DNA from: Nemopilema nomurai
Taxonomy: Eukaryota > Cnidaria > Scyphozoa > Rhizostomeae > Rhizostomatidae
Reading direction: 5' to 3'
DNA: 64,000 nt
Assembly: GCA_003864495.1 (NCBI GenBank)
Contig: ML133421.1
Coordinates: 3,224,001-3,288,000 of the forward strand
A program made the position numbers and the translations under genes. The notes beneath the pieces were generated by a model, which had not been told where the DNA came from, searched no databases, and was given only the letters and a program-made list of their open reading frames with translations. Shown here in pieces: positions 48,972 through 62,329 of this stretch. How positions within the stretch are numbered: the stretch's first letter is position 1; every line of letters begins with the position of its first letter.

Positions 48972-50330
48972 ACTTTCAGGGCCTAAACACTTCGCACAGC
49001 CTATGATTCAATAAAGGAGCTATCAGTCTTTGAAACTTTGATAGAAAGTAATTCAACAGTGATTTTGATACATCCAATTAAAATCTGTTCTTTCCGTTTC
49101 AGTTGAAGAAGAGTTTACTTTTCTCGTTATCCAATGCTAGGTCCGCCATTTCTTTCAGTAATAATCAACAATTCAATTCAATTCATAATTCATAGCTTCG
49201 GACACTGAATATCCAAATTTATGGAGATAAATTATGCAGATAAATAGAATATAATCTATAAACCAGCACGGAGAAGAGAAACAATACTTTTCGCATGCAA
49301 CACTTTTTCCTCCAACCCTCCCAAGAGTATACAAACAAGGGAAAATAGACTTGATCAACTAAATTAGGTTCAATCAGCGGCATACAACTTCATCTCCAAT
49401 TCAGGAGAAATTGGTTGAAGCTTGACACAAAAATTGTTTTCGGATTCTCGAACTAACTAGCGCAACGTAAAGTTTGAAATTGCAACTTGCATTTGCAAAC
49501 TTGGGTCGTATTTGGCGTAGTTTTTCAGGCCACGTAGACCACGTATTGATTATACTCTTTATCGAATTTAGAACAACAATTTTCCTTATGTATATTCCTG
49601 AAGATTAGTGACTGTGCCATTAGGTTAATGAAGGACTAATAATCCTATTAACGACGTTGCTGTTATTATTTCAAAGTAATTCAGTTCATTAGGTGAGTCT
49701 ATTTTTTGGATAGGGTGTCGCTCTCTACTGAAAAAGGAAAATTTATTTCTAAACATTACTAAAACTTCGTTCATGCTCATTTACCGAACTTGCTCAGTTA
49801 TTCTAGAAATAAATCGTATTTAATGTAGCTACAACTAAAATGCTACAAGTCATCTTTAATTTCAGCTCACACTTTGGAACCAAATATATTGTTGCCCAAA
49901 ATTTCCATTTTTATAAAGCAATAGTCCTAATTTTTTCGACAAATACAAGACCTTCGCATTTTAATACACATCTAATTGTCATCCGGAAACTCGCAGGTTA
50001 ACTGCATCAAAACTTATCAATGCTCTTGCAAAGCATTTTGCTCGCTTGGCATGAAGCAGTAATGCTTCAAAATGCAGATATTGCTGCCATTCGTACATGT
50101 TTAGACGCACAGAAAGCTCGCTGATTACAAACAAATTAATTAGATCAAGGCCAGCAAAACCAGGGGGGGGGGGGGCATGTCCACCACTTTTGGTAGAGCA
50201 AAATACTTTATAAGGCCATGGTGAAAGAAATTGAAAGATCTTTACAAGGATGAAAGAACGGATGTCAACTATTATGTAGGGCTCAGTTTTGCTTGGTAGG
50301 GCTCCCACTATCATTTAATTGAAATATTTA
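48972..50330. other. Upstream region of the SLAIN-like gene
   Basis: It presumably holds the promoter and 5' UTR of the - strand gene. A run of 13 G at about 50163-50175 is the only notable simple sequence. No exon was recognised. Confidence 0.4.
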
Positions 50331-50339
50331 GGGGTGGCA

Positions 50340-51950
50340 TCTACTCCGAGAAGAAGGCTTCGTTTCATGCCGTATCACATGACGTTGGCGACCAGATGAT
50401 GCCAGCACTGTCTCGAGCATGCTTACGTGATTTGCCCGACTGCCCATGCAAGTTGCTCCTTGCCATCCTCTGTCTCGCCTTCCCTAGATCTTCCCTCTAA
50501 GGGATCACTTTTCTAAACCGTCTTTTCTTGAAAAATGACCTAGGAAGCTCGACTGTCTTTTCATTATCAACCTGAGTAGTACTCTTTGTCTTCCTGCTTT
50601 CTGTAATACCGCTTAACATTCTTCAGATCCCAAAAAATCCAGCGCGAATCTTTTCCAATTGTCTTTTCTATAATCTTACTTCCAATGTTATTAGGCTCCC
50701 TAGGTAGTTGAATCTTCTGGAGATCGTTTTCAATTCGGCTATCAATGCGGTGTCATCTCTTGCGTTATTAATTTTCCTTCCACCAGTAACTATTCCCTGA
50801 TGGTCTTATTTTTCACGCAGGATTCATTTACCATATATGTTAAACAAATCCGGTAAAGAAAGCTCACCCTTTCTCTTTGTTTACAAAATCACTAACGATC
50901 AATTTATCAATTTGCATTGCTTCATTATGATTCCAGAACAATTTTCTTTTGACCCTTAAATCTTTACCATCTAGTTGGATTTCTTCAAGAATCTACACTA
51001 ATTCTGCATGCTTAACTGTGTCAAAAGCCTTAGCATAATAGATGAAGCAAGCATAGAGACCCCTCTTCACCTCTATACCCCTCTCTGGCATTTTTCTTAA
51101 AAAAAGATCTTTATCAACTTCCCACTTATCTCATCCAGACCAACTGACTCGTTATTTTTCGTTCTCTGCTGACTTCACAAAAAGATTCTTGGACCGTCAT
51201 TTTCATTACCTATACTTGCATTTCTCCATTTACGCCCTTGAATAAATCAGTGATATGTTCCGTCCATTGCTTTATGATCTCATCTTTTTTCATAAGGACA
51301 TTCCAGATGCAGTGCAAACTTTTTTTGACATAATTCTCGAATATTTTGTGGATTTCTTTCTACTTAACTTTAGAGCATCCCTTTCGCAACGATGATTCAT
51401 TGGCCGGTTGGCATTTCCACTTGATGATACTATTTGATTACTGGTATTTGTTCTTATCTTTGATTGTCTGCTGTCTATGTTTTTCTATCAGGTCAAGGAT
51501 CTCCTCTGTCCTTAATTTTTAGTCTTTTGGTTACTTTCTTTCCGGAATAACATCGACTGTCATGACAGCCTATTTGAATGTATCCCACTTTGTTTTCCTT
51601 CTTCCCTTCTGCTTCCCTTCTAGTACCTCAAACCTGTTACTGATTTCCCTATTGTACTCTTCTTTTACTTATTGATTTTAAATACGAGATTCAGATAATT
51701 CTATTTCTGCATGTTGTACGGACGCACAGCTACGACAAATCACTTCTCCAACTGATGCAGCTCCTCGTGTGATAAAATTAAACTTTCACCACATCTTGTC
51801 ATTCCACCCATTTTCCTGATCCATTTCTTACAATACTCACACAGTTTCAGCCCCATTTCCTTTTTCCACCCGCCTTTGCTCCTACACTTCCGTAGCAACC
51901 TTTTAGCCACCCAACAAATCTTGCGTTAGCCATTTTGATTAATGCATCTG
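50340..51950 (-). mobile_element. Old non-LTR retrotransposon relic
   Basis: On the - strand near 51050-50990 the sequence reads YACFIYYAKAFDTVKHAEL, a decayed reverse transcriptase box (normally F-I-D-Y-x-K-A-F-D). Downstream are DGKDLRVKRKLFWNHNEAM and, towards 50400, a Gly/Arg-rich 3' region of the kind that ends RTE/CR1 LINEs (GRQRMARSNLHG). No long frame survives. It is clearly older than the copy at 24.3-27.2 kb. The outer borders are approximate. Confidence 0.75.
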
Positions 51951-52043
51951 TGTCAATCATCGTGACTTTGACAGCTTCATTGTTCTCACACAAATAGCCA
52001 AACTGCATCGGTCCCCAGGCCTCTGAGTAAGGTTAAGAGTTAA

Positions 52044-52453
52044 GGCCCCGTTTACACGGGAGCAAAAAGAACGGATCCAAAAGATCCGGACCTTTTAGGT
52101 ACGATATGGGTACGATGCACAAGCTTTTACACGAGATCGGATCCTAAACTATAAAGCGTTTACACGGGAACGGACCAAAAGCGAACCTCTCTTTTCAAGC
52201 ATGCGCAATGACAAGGTGATTGTTAATTTTCTATTTGGTGGTCTCGTTTCACCGCCGTGCCTTTGCGGATCCGTATCCACCCGTTTACACGGTGCCGATG
52301 AAGGAACGGATCCAAATGGATTCGCTTTCTAATCATACCCAAAAAGGTACGGGTCTCTCCAAGAAAAGATACGGATCTTACCGTGCCCGCGTAAACGCAA
52401 GGCCTATCGTAGCCAGTTTGGGTACGGATATATGCGAAACGTGTAAATCAGCC
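52044..52453. mobile_element. Harbinger-type MITE
   Basis: The left end GGCCCCGTTTACACG pairs with the right end CGTGTAAATCAGCC (inverted, imperfect). The element is flanked by TAA on both sides (52041-52043 and 52454-52456), the 3-bp TWA-type duplication typical of PIF/Harbinger. The 410-bp interior has several GTTTACACGG and ACGGATCC motifs and no coding capacity. The left terminus is the complement of the sequence at 14215-14229 beside the dead Harbinger transposase. Confidence 0.8.
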
Positions 52454-52456
52454 TAA

Positions 52457-54534
52457 ATAAGCGTTTTGAATCGGTTGACCGATACAGTCCCAAGTTTGAT
52501 ATTAAATATTATCCCTTTCACTGCTGTTGTTCGTTGCGGTTTCGTCTGAAAAGCCCGCCGAAAGATAAAATCATTGCAAACAACGATCGAGAAGAAATTC
52601 AATGATGAATCTCTTCAAAACTCCAGCATAACTTCACAACTTTATGCATCTGGGGAAACAACAGGGGTCTAAAAATTCATAAATGAAATTTTGTAGTATT
52701 TCAATTTTTTTCACTTGAAGCTTGAACTTTGAAATATGAACTTTGCATTCCAGATTCGTTTTTAGATAATTATTGCAAATTCTGCTGCAACTTCTTGTTA
52801 GCTTGCTATTGGAATTGTAGGAAGTTAAATGTTATAAATTGAAACTTTTATTATACCTGGTAAAGAGCAATAGACAGAATGCAAAGCTTCATTTCATAAC
52901 TGGACTAAACTGGATTTTGAAGCCTGAATTAATCAATGCACATAAAATGTTTGTTGGGTGTGCGTCTTGCCAGATAAGAGCCTACAATTTTGATGAAATA
53001 TGCATTCTTCAAGCAAAAGCATATAATTTCAAAACATATATAAAACTACGAAAAATTGACGATTTACTTCAAATCATAATCCTTAACAAATGTGTACAAG
53101 CAAGTTGACCTAGATTTCAAAATCCTTGATTTCATGCTTGTTTCAGAAGTATCATTCTGAATACAATCTTGACAATACCCTCATAGATTAGCTGATGTCG
53201 ATGCTTTTTGTGCATTGCGATAACCATGGCTAAAAATACACTTGGACACACTGAATAATAAATTTGATGGGTCCAAGATAGGATAATGTATTTTTCAGAA
53301 ACTACTCTAAAGTAAAATGAGTTAATTTAAGATGTTTTTTAATAAAACAAAGAAACTTTTGCAATAAAAAGGAAGTTATTTTCAAACTTAATTGTGCGAA
53401 GAATACTGACGAAGATAACAAAAATAGCAGCTTGAACATATAAACTCTTTCATAATCACAATGAAGCACGTGGCGCGAAACTTGTTCAATTTGCTAAATG
53501 AATGCCTTGAAGCTCAGTTAAGTAAAATGGCATATCATCTTAACACAAGATTCAGAAACTTATCAGAAAAGTTCTATTGACAGGCAAAAGTTATCTCTTT
53601 CCTCGTGCTTTGCCTTTTAACCCATATAGAGGGTCCCAGTGATAAAGAAATTGCTTAAATAACCTGATTCACTGAAGAAAAACAGTTTTCTGCGAATTCA
53701 TTCAAGTAACACAAGAAGTATTCAAGAGGCTACTTCAGGTAAGGAGCATACGTCAGGAAACTTCTCACGTTGTGTTTGCAGTCCAAATTTCAATCAAAAC
53801 ATTATTTGTAGTTTAACCTTTGATACAGTGATTTGTCTAAAATTCTACTTCTGTTTCACTCTCTTCGATAGCGCATCTTTTATATTCCATCCATTTGCAA
53901 CTTAAAGCAACTTGTCACATGTATTTTCATTAACAATATTTCATTTATCTTCTCTATTATATGTTGTTATCAAAGTATTTTTATCAAGAGCCCTTTTGTG
54001 TAGCAGACTCTAGCATTCTGAGTTACAGAAGTAGTTTAATTCTCATCTTGCCATTGAGTACTAGATTTTCTACGTAGAGCTATTGCCAAATGCGTTGGTT
54101 AGGCGATTTGATTTGAAACCTTTGCATGTCTTTCATGGACTGAAGTGCCTTTAAGCTTTGATTTTGACATTTCACATTAAGAGATCATTTGGCTTGTTGT
54201 TAGAGTCACAAACAAAGCATTAAGAAACAGTGCAACTCTTTTATGCTAGAAAATGTATCTGTAGTCATTTGCATTATTGAAGAGAAACTGTCCATTTATT
54301 CTAATTTGACTTCTTCGCTTTATAGAGTTCAATTTCAATTTCATCATTGTAAGCTTATTAACTGTGCATAATTTATATTGCGTTGGTTTCATTAAAGCCT
54401 TCAGAATTAATCGACTCAATAGCATAATCAATGTCCATAATTTGGTCACTTCAATGTTTATGTCTGATTTTCATGATTAAAATTATCAGTAGATCGTTTC
54501 ATTAAACATATCTGTTGAATAACTTACTAAACAG
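52457..54534. other. Intergenic DNA
   Basis: AT-rich sequence with no recognisable exon, RNA gene or repeat. The last bases before 54547 form a good splice acceptor (CTTCTTTTCAG) for the next gene. Confidence 0.4.
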
Positions 54535-54558
54535 GTGCTTCTTTTCAGACTGACAATC

Positions 54559-54945
54559 ATGGTGATGTGCAGGCTGCATCTTGTTTTGACTATCATGTCC
54601 GCTATTCTCTCTTTGCAATATCTTGTCACCTGCGCTATTTCAAGCCAAAAGCGGAATAAATTGGAAGGAGCATGCATGCAAGCCTTGCACGACCAAAAGC
54701 GCCAATGTTTGCAAGTCGATTCCTTTTCAAGACTGAAATGCCTACAAAGCCGTTATGACTCGTTTAGAGTATGTCTTCAAAAGCAAAGTCGCCCCAACCT
54801 CAAGAAAGAAGACGATCTGAAGAGAAGCTGCGCAGCTGATTGCTGGGGACAGTTTTTCCAATGCGGCACTTTGATAAAGTCAACTCTAGATCAGCTAGCA
54901 TGCATCAGAGGCCGTGAAATCTGCATGCACATGTGCCGAAAGTAG
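54559..54945 (+). CDS. Secreted cysteine-rich protein, copy 1
   Basis: The reading frame from ATG 54559 (an upstream in-frame ATG exists at 54535) ends at TAG 54943-54945 and encodes 128 residues. A hydrophobic signal peptide (LHLVLTIMSAILSLQYLVTC) is followed by a mature part with ten cysteines in a helix-friendly, charged background. Their spacing is C-x10-C-x10-C-x10-C-x18-C-x3-C-x6-C-x12-C-x6-C-x3-C. The acceptor TTCTTTTCAG just before 54548 suggests a non-coding first exon, which favours the 54559 start. A candidate AATAAA lies at 55486. I do not recognise a named family. The last six cysteines match copy 2 in spacing. Function is unknown. Confidence 0.7.
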   Translation: MVMCRLHLVLTIMSAILSLQYLVTCAISSQKRNKLEGACMQALHDQKRQCLQVDSFSRLKCLQSRYDSFRVCLQKQSRPNLKKEDDLKRSCAADCWGQFFQCGTLIKSTLDQLACIRGREICMHMCRK

Positions 54946-55690
54946 TTGTCAAGAATGGAGATCTCATGAACATCAAGTCTTAATTGCAACCAAAACCCTT
55001 GTCTCTTTTTCAAAAGACTCTGAATCAATGCTTTGCTAGCACTCGATCATAATATTGTCTACGTGCTTTTGGTGACATTTAGCATACAGACTATTTGCGC
55101 TTGCCCAAAGATGTTCATTAGATCATTTTGGTTCAAAATTAAAATTGGGGAAGCAATTAAGGAAAAAATCAAGAACCAAAATGTTATTTTCCAAATGATG
55201 AAGAGATCTCAAGCTATCTATAGAGTCGTCACATTGCATTTCTATGTAAATCACTTGGAATAGGAATTTTCATCCCGTGAAAGCTGTCGTCATATAAAAA
55301 AATTGAAATGGTAAAACACTGCACTTCGAGTTACTCCCGTGGATGAAGAATTTGTTTAGATAATTAGTGTACTACACTTAACCATGATAAGTTAAAAAGG
55401 ACAAAAATGTCGAGACCATTGCCATTTTACACATCGGCATTGTGGCGGTTTACTTTGAGGATTCATCTCGAGGCAAGATACCCTAAATAAAGATTATGTC
55501 TCATTTTTTTCCGTTTCCCCCTCACCATCGACAAGACACGCAAACTCCGCGTTTTCATTCTAGCTTTATTTACAAATAAGGTCAGCATAGCTCTTGAATA
55601 CTCAAAATCAAGTCAGTTTTTGACTAACGACCACAGTTCATGTCACGCAAACAATCGCTCGTAACAAGACGTAGAAATGCATGTCAAAAC

Positions 55691-55772
55691 TTGAAAAGGC
55701 CAGGGAAACACGAAGTCAAATTGAAAAGGCCAGGGAAACACGAAGTCAAATTGAAAAGGCCAGGGAAACACG
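55691..55772. repeat. 30-bp tandem repeat, 2.7 copies
   Basis: The unit contains TTGAAAAGGCCAGGGAAACA and is repeated at 55691, 55721 and 55751. It lies between the two cysteine-rich genes. Confidence 0.95.
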
Positions 55773-56907
55773 CCGATCCAGTTGACCTTGGATCAGGTTT
55801 TGCAGAATAAGAATTCGCAGAACACTTCAACATGCGAAAGTCTTCAGCATGATTTTTGAAGAGCAAAGGCTTGAGCTTATGATGGGTACATTGTGGCACA
55901 AAAAAGAGGACATAAATCGCTGCTTAACCTCGCACTTGATGGTGCACCCAACAAACGGAATTATACAGTGAAGGGTTTTGTGAGTCTTCATTCTGGAATT
56001 TTAAGGCAGAATCGCGCCTAAAAATGTACATCTTAGTTTGTGCATGCCAATGCGCTAGGCAATGTTTGACTGATGTTTCACCTCCTTTCATCTGTCCCAT
56101 ATCGGTTACTAAAAACTAAATCTTATTCATTTCAAATTCTCATTGCATTAAAATAAAGTTATGAAATGTTCGTAGAAAGGCCAAAAACACACTTCATAAC
56201 ATGGTATTTACAAATAATTACATAAAGAAATTTTTGCCTTTTCATTCCCTCTCGTAAAATATAAATCTTTAAGCTCAAAAGAACCCAAAGACAGCTTTGA
56301 TAATGAAAGGCACTTGTCAACACAGAAGCTTCAATTTTGTTACGGTATAGGTTATTATCAGAACAAAGATGCACCGGACAGCATACCAAGCACACCTACA
56401 TGGACTTTACGAAAGTCAAATATCCTTCTTTATGTTCACCATTGACCCATATTTCGGGTAATTGATCACTGACTCAAACTTTGCTTGCGGTGCATACATG
56501 ATACCCATTGTTTTTTGCAAGTATTACATGTGTTTAGCTATAAGGGGAAAACTAAGAAGAATTGGCGTCTCGGAGAACATAGTTTCATTGAAAAGAAGAA
56601 GCAGCAAAAAGTAACCCCAGAATTAAACAGCTCCTGTCTGTGAATTTACAATCAGAAGGCTCGTAATATGGACAATAAAAGCGTAAAAGGCACAATGCTT
56701 GTAAAAATAAATTGAAGTCAAGGCGATTGGAGCCTTTCTATAAGGTGTGCATAAAGCAACAGATATATAGATTGTTTACATCTGCACATACGTCATAAAT
56801 AGTGTCCTTTTCTTAAGTCAAATATTTGTTTGTCAATATTCCTCTATCTTCCTGCAAATGTTATTATAGGCAAAAAACGATAAACATTTAGCTGTGCTTT
56901 TATAGAG

Positions 56908-57507
56908 TTATGGATGACAATTATGCTCCTTTTTACAACTTTCAGAAGCTTCAAGGCAAAGGTCATACTCTGGTGGCGTGGCAGCAATTGCAAAGCAAAC
57001 TTCTTCACCAGTAGCGCAATGGTTACAAGCTTGCACGTTTCCCCTCTTCTCGTAAATTGAGGATGCTTCAGTTTCGTCTTCCATTGGCTTTGAATTGCAG
57101 CTCTTTAACATTTTATCCTTCATATTATTGCAGGCAAAAATTTCACCGTAGAAAGGACTTTCCATAACACACCTTGAGTACGAATTCAAGACGATTCGCC
57201 CACATGACCTCCCACTGATTACCGCAGGAAAGAAACATTTTGGGAAAGTGGTCACGTACTGCTTTGCACAAGCCAAGCGCCCTTTATCAGTTATAGCCAA
57301 TTCTTTGTGGCACAGCTGGTATGCTTCGTTACTATTTTTCTTGCACGATGAAACATGTTTGGATGCTGTCGCAGATGCGAATCTTGCACGTTTAAGATCA
57401 GCGGCTGAAAGTATCGTCGGTAAACAGATCAGCAATATGAAAGCCGGCCCTGCGAACAAACGAAATCCATATGATTTTGCTAGCCATACGCTGGTTAAAA
57501 TAAACAT
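56908..57507 (-). CDS. Secreted cysteine-rich protein, copy 2
   Basis: The - strand frame encodes 199 residues from ATG at 57507 to TAA at 56908. An N-terminal hydrophobic segment (LFAGPAFILLICLPTILSA) is a signal peptide or anchor. The mature part has 14 cysteines spaced x10, x13, x10, x10, x10, x12, x10, x23, x2, x6, x12, x6, x5. Four early cysteines keep the x10 spacing of copy 1, and the final block C-x2-C-x6-C-x12-C-x6-C-x5-C parallels its last six. An extra cysteine block in the middle explains the greater length. It is convergent with copy 1, 2 kb away. No named family recognised. Confidence 0.7.
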   Translation of the reverse strand: MFILTSVWLAKSYGFRLFAGPAFILLICLPTILSAADLKRARFASATASKHVSSCKKNSNEAYQLCHKELAITDKGRLACAKQYVTTFPKCFFPAVISGRSCGRIVLNSYSRCVMESPFYGEIFACNNMKDKMLKSCNSKPMEDETEASSIYEKRGNVQACNHCATGEEVCFAIAATPPEYDLCLEASESCKKEHNCHP

Positions 57508-60500
57508 GCTGCATGCAATAGCCGCAATTATACGACAGAATATTTCCTACAGGCAACTAACTACGTAGTCAGTATATTCAGAAGGGGGCGCCATGGACAA
57601 TGGCAAAATAAGAGGGAGCGTCTATTAACGGCCTTCTGCAAGGCATAAATGAGTAGCAGCAGTTAACTTCATGGCGAATTTGTTTCCTTTAGTCGATCTA
57701 AGTTCACTTGTTGGATCGAGTGAGCTTAATCTAACAGGAGTAGTGGCCAAGAATGAAATCATGAAACGAAAAGCAGAAGTATAATATAAGCGAAAATTCA
57801 ATCGATGTCGAGTGGCAAAAATGTTCATTCCGATTGAAAATTCAATCCTAGGATCCATACGTGTATTTCTTTCAGTATCATATAATTTGCAAAACACATT
57901 TGTCGTCAGGTAGTCTGCCCAACTATATGCACCTTACATTAGTAGCTAATATTGGACAAACTGGACATTAAGTATAGAAAAAGCTTTGAAAAGTAAAAGC
58001 AATCCTTCACCAAAGGCAAATGGGTATGAAATTGAGCAACAAACTTGACAGCTGAGCTTTTATTTCATTTCATAATTGTAAGCTTGCATTTAGTTCTTCC
58101 ATTTGTTTATTTGATAAACTGAACAGCCACACCTGTAGTGAATATGCTCATTCTATATTGAGAAATCTAGGAGAGGACTCTGCATATCAATTGATGCAAT
58201 CCAAGCAAAAAGCGTTATTTCTCCCATCATCATCAGCATCAGACTAGCCATTTATATTCCCGTGAAGTTTATTTTGGTTTTGGTTTGGCAAGCAATAAAA
58301 TCTATCTAAAGAAGTATAAGAATTATGCTTTAGATATTCGCGGACTAGTACTCAGGACCATCTTTGGTGGTGTTTCGAATGAGTAATTGAAGACTTTGTT
58401 TTGTGTCCGTCGCAACACATCTGCTTTGGGAAACAGCAAAGCGACCTTACAATGATTTTCAAGCTAGCTGATTGATAATTAAATTTGCTCAAATTCAACT
58501 TTACAATTTGAACAGGATGCAACTCAACACCTGCATTATTATGCGCAATAGTGCTTCAACTGCGTTAATTAGAAGGATGAGCGGTAGCATATTTCTTCAG
58601 TGGAAGGCACTTGAAGTACAAAAGATGAATTATAAACGGATAGTAGTGTATGCTTAAGAAAACGATGAATCTTGGTCAAACCCTGTTCGAACGAGAAATG
58701 AGTATGTAGTGAAACAAGTCCTAGTAATGCCATTGCTTTGCTTGTACAATAACCTCACCTGGAACTACAGTATGGATGCACAACGGAAAGCTCAAAATCC
58801 AATTAGAGAAATATACCTGTAACTATCAACTTTGACGGTAAAATTTGGCATAAAGTTTAGTGAATTCTGCCCACAATGTTTTTAATAGGAAAAGGAGAAG
58901 CCGCAAATTGTAATGGTCCGTTTAGTGTGGCTAAAAAGCAGGATGTCTAGGACGGTCGATTCGGTGGTTCTTGAATCAGTTCACTAGCAACTTTTAAATT
59001 AATACTGCTCTTCAAGGTTCTGTGTCGAGCACACGCAAAAAGGAAGAAGTTGGCTTCCCAAACACTACCTTTACTAAAGTAGGTAAGCTAGAAGAAGAAG
59101 AACAAATGGAACTTGCTTTTTGTTAGCCAAGATACAAAATACTCCCGTTTCAATGTTTGGTAGCTAATTATAAGATACCTTTGCTCATGATATCCGATTA
59201 CTTATCAAATATCATAATAAAAAGCAATCATTCGCATTGAACATATAAAGACATGTAGCATTTGAAACACTCAACGACAATGCTAACATGAAGACAAGGT
59301 ATTTTTATTTGCTATTAGTCATGCTTGTGAGATTTTGGATATTTGTAAAGGGAAACATGACTTCATGTTAAAAGCCGGAAAGCTTCAGCATTCTCTAAAT
59401 TCCAAAGAGTCGGCAGCTTAACGAAAGTTTTTCGAAAGTCGTAAATTGAAAACAATTTTGTGCGCGGCTACCATGATCAGGTATCAATTCTTGGGGTATG
59501 CTGTCCAGTATTCTCTCTTACCAGGATTACATAAATGATCACAATATCCAAATAAAGTTGAGTAAATAAATGGAAATGTACTTCAATCGTATGCTACACG
59601 TCGTGCATTGGTGGGTGGCGCATTTTGGCGAACGTCCTCTTCTTGCTTCTATCATTACCCATCACTTTTGCGCCATAATTGGAATATCAAGATCAATCAA
59701 CGTTTCATGAAAGCCCCCATTACTGAATGAAAATAATTGTTCTGCATCTTTTCGTTCAGACGGGTTTCTAAAAAAGTTGGAGACTTTCATTCCCGTACAA
59801 GATAACTTTCATCCCCGTTCTAATTAATTCTTACCGTAGCTATATCAAAATCCTGAAATCAAATCTTTAAAAAGAAAGTTAGAAATATTGGCATACAAAC
59901 CCATTTTCAAGGTAAATGCGTCTTAGAGTCGACTATTTCTGAAGTAACAGCGAATTCACAGCGGTCCGCGTTGTTGGACTCTGTTGTCGAAGTTGTAGTT
60001 ATCACTAATGACTGATAAAACGGATGCCCTCGGTTCTTTATATAGGCGGCATTTGCGATGCAACAAGTAAGGGCGTAGCCGAAGAAACCAGACGACGGTT
60101 TTGACAGCAACTTTGTCAGAGTCAAAATATTCCACGTGCCGCGGATGAATTTCCCTACAGTCTGTTTAGGCTGACAAAACACAATGGTTTCTAATCAGCA
60201 AACACGGAAACCATTTGGGTGATGCATTATGTTGAAAACATCTTTTTCTTCCTTTGCTTTCCTTTGTTAAGCCCACTTTGTTGTCCAACCACGCGTAGAA
60301 GTCATCGAAATTTAAACAAAACGTATAGATTTATCCGCAATTGATAGCGATGTACTGCACAATGCAAACAAGCTTAATGACCGGACCCACTCAAAAAATA
60401 CGTTCAAGTAATGGGATTGCACACTTCCATAATTCTCAACAATGCATTAATCAGACGGCGAATTGTTGCGGTCTGCTATTTCTTCTAACAAGCTAATACG

Positions 60501-62300
60501 CAAATGACGTCAGATCCGCCTAATGGTTGTGAACTTGCAGGAAGTGAACACTTGTGTGTGCGTTATTTCAGCGAAACGTGCTCTTGGAAATAAGCCTGCC
60601 TCTGAAAAGGTCATCGAAAGGTCCACAGTAGAGTCTTGAAAGTAATTGTAAACAAATTCTTGAATTAAAAAATGCTGTTAGGACTACCTTGAAAAGCCGT
60701 TTCTAGAATGTAGTTTTTCTACTACGAAAATAAAATGTTTTGTGAAGACTGATTTAAACCAATTCAACCGTTTAGGGAACATCATATTTATTTCGTTTCA
60801 ACTAGCTCGTTGAAATCGCTATCGCAGTGTTTAAATCGCGCGGTAAACCATTTAGGCGTACTCCGATTCACTTGAACCATGACATGTTTGAATGGCTCTG
60901 TTGTCTTTTCTAACTTCAAACCAACCCACAGCAGCATCTTTGTGCATGCCCTGCCTGATCAATGAATATCAATGTAGAGCTTGATTGTACATGACTTTGG
61001 CTCTTTGTGTTATTTTTCTTATTATTTGTCAATTTTAGGCACATACAAGTGAACACCTCGCCTTTGCCTTAGATTTGCTCTTGCCATTCCCAACAATTTT
61101 CTGAAAAACGAAAGAAGAGAAAATTTTGATTTGGATTTTTGATCGAATGAAACGTTGGCATTATTTTATTAAATGATGGTTTGCTTTCAAGACAAGCTTA
61201 TGCTGACATATATCTTGACAACCTACACTTGTGATTTCTACCACGAAAAATGACCAAAATTTGAATCAAAAATGAGATTTCAGTACAGTTAGCTATGACA
61301 ATGCTGTTGCCTCTTGATGGGGTTGTTTCTTTTTTTATTTTGCGGCCTAACAAGACCAATGGATACAAAGATAAACAAAATGGTGAAAAACCTGTTTTAT
61401 AGTGTTTATCTTCCCTCAATCACTTTTTGCAATAGCGCAGAGCCCTAGAGCCCAGATACCAACTCAAGAATAATAGCTGCAATGCCCAGGATCGTTTTCA
61501 ATTGAGATTTGAACACATTCAATATCATAACCTCCAAATAACAGTTGCGATCAGCAACATAATCCTTTATAGGCCATAGGAACATGAAGATGACTCAAAC
61601 CACTATGATTCAAACCACTATGATTACTTTCCCCCATACAACACCTTTACATGTTACAGCTACTCTAATTGAAATTTGGTTGCAGTTGCACTGGGATTTT
61701 AAATTCTCTAAACACCTAACAAATTAAACCAAAACATATTAAATTTGTGTTTGTTCTTCAAAGAAACAGATGCCTATTGTTTTAAGATATGTTAGAAAAA
61801 TAGTTCATGATAAATGTCAATTTTCATAAAGTTTATAAAAGAGCTTCATAAGGTTAATTCATTTTTACACTGGAAGTAAAGATAAGGTTTTTCAAATTAG
61901 ATCACTGAGGGTGAGTTACATAAATTGGGATAAGAAATATTGTGGAGTCTTGTTGTGGGGTCTGCCAACAACATATTCCGTCCCACTATCGGAATCCTGT
62001 TTTTTGCTTTGTTCTCCATTTCCTAAAGCGCCAATCCGGATCATGTTTCGATGCTGTCGTGTGATTTGACCACTAGGTCGACTAGTTTAGCCGCATTTCG
62101 CCCACAAATATTCTTTAAAATTTGGGATTTTGAGCCTAAGATTATTCTTAATAACTCTTGGCCAAGACAGGTGCAAATTTGCCTTTGCATCAAAGAAAAA
62201 TGTTTATGATGTGAGGTACAACCGATTTTTAATCATTTCTGTCTATCTCTCATTCGAAATCATGTCCAGCCGCAGTGGCGTCAAGGACCGCGAAGCCAAT
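57508..62300. other. Gene-poor interval
   Basis: AT-rich DNA with only short frames lacking splice support or domain signals. A - strand frame at 59907-60182 has a plausible composition but no recognisable family. No repeats or RNA genes were recognised. Confidence 0.4.
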
Positions 62301-62329
62301 GAGCTAGGGGACCTTTGCCCCCCCCCCCA

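Noticed and set aside
49979..50314. 111-codon - strand frame containing a poly-Pro run
   Set aside because: The prolines come from the poly-G tract at about 50163-50175. There is no other evidence of coding.
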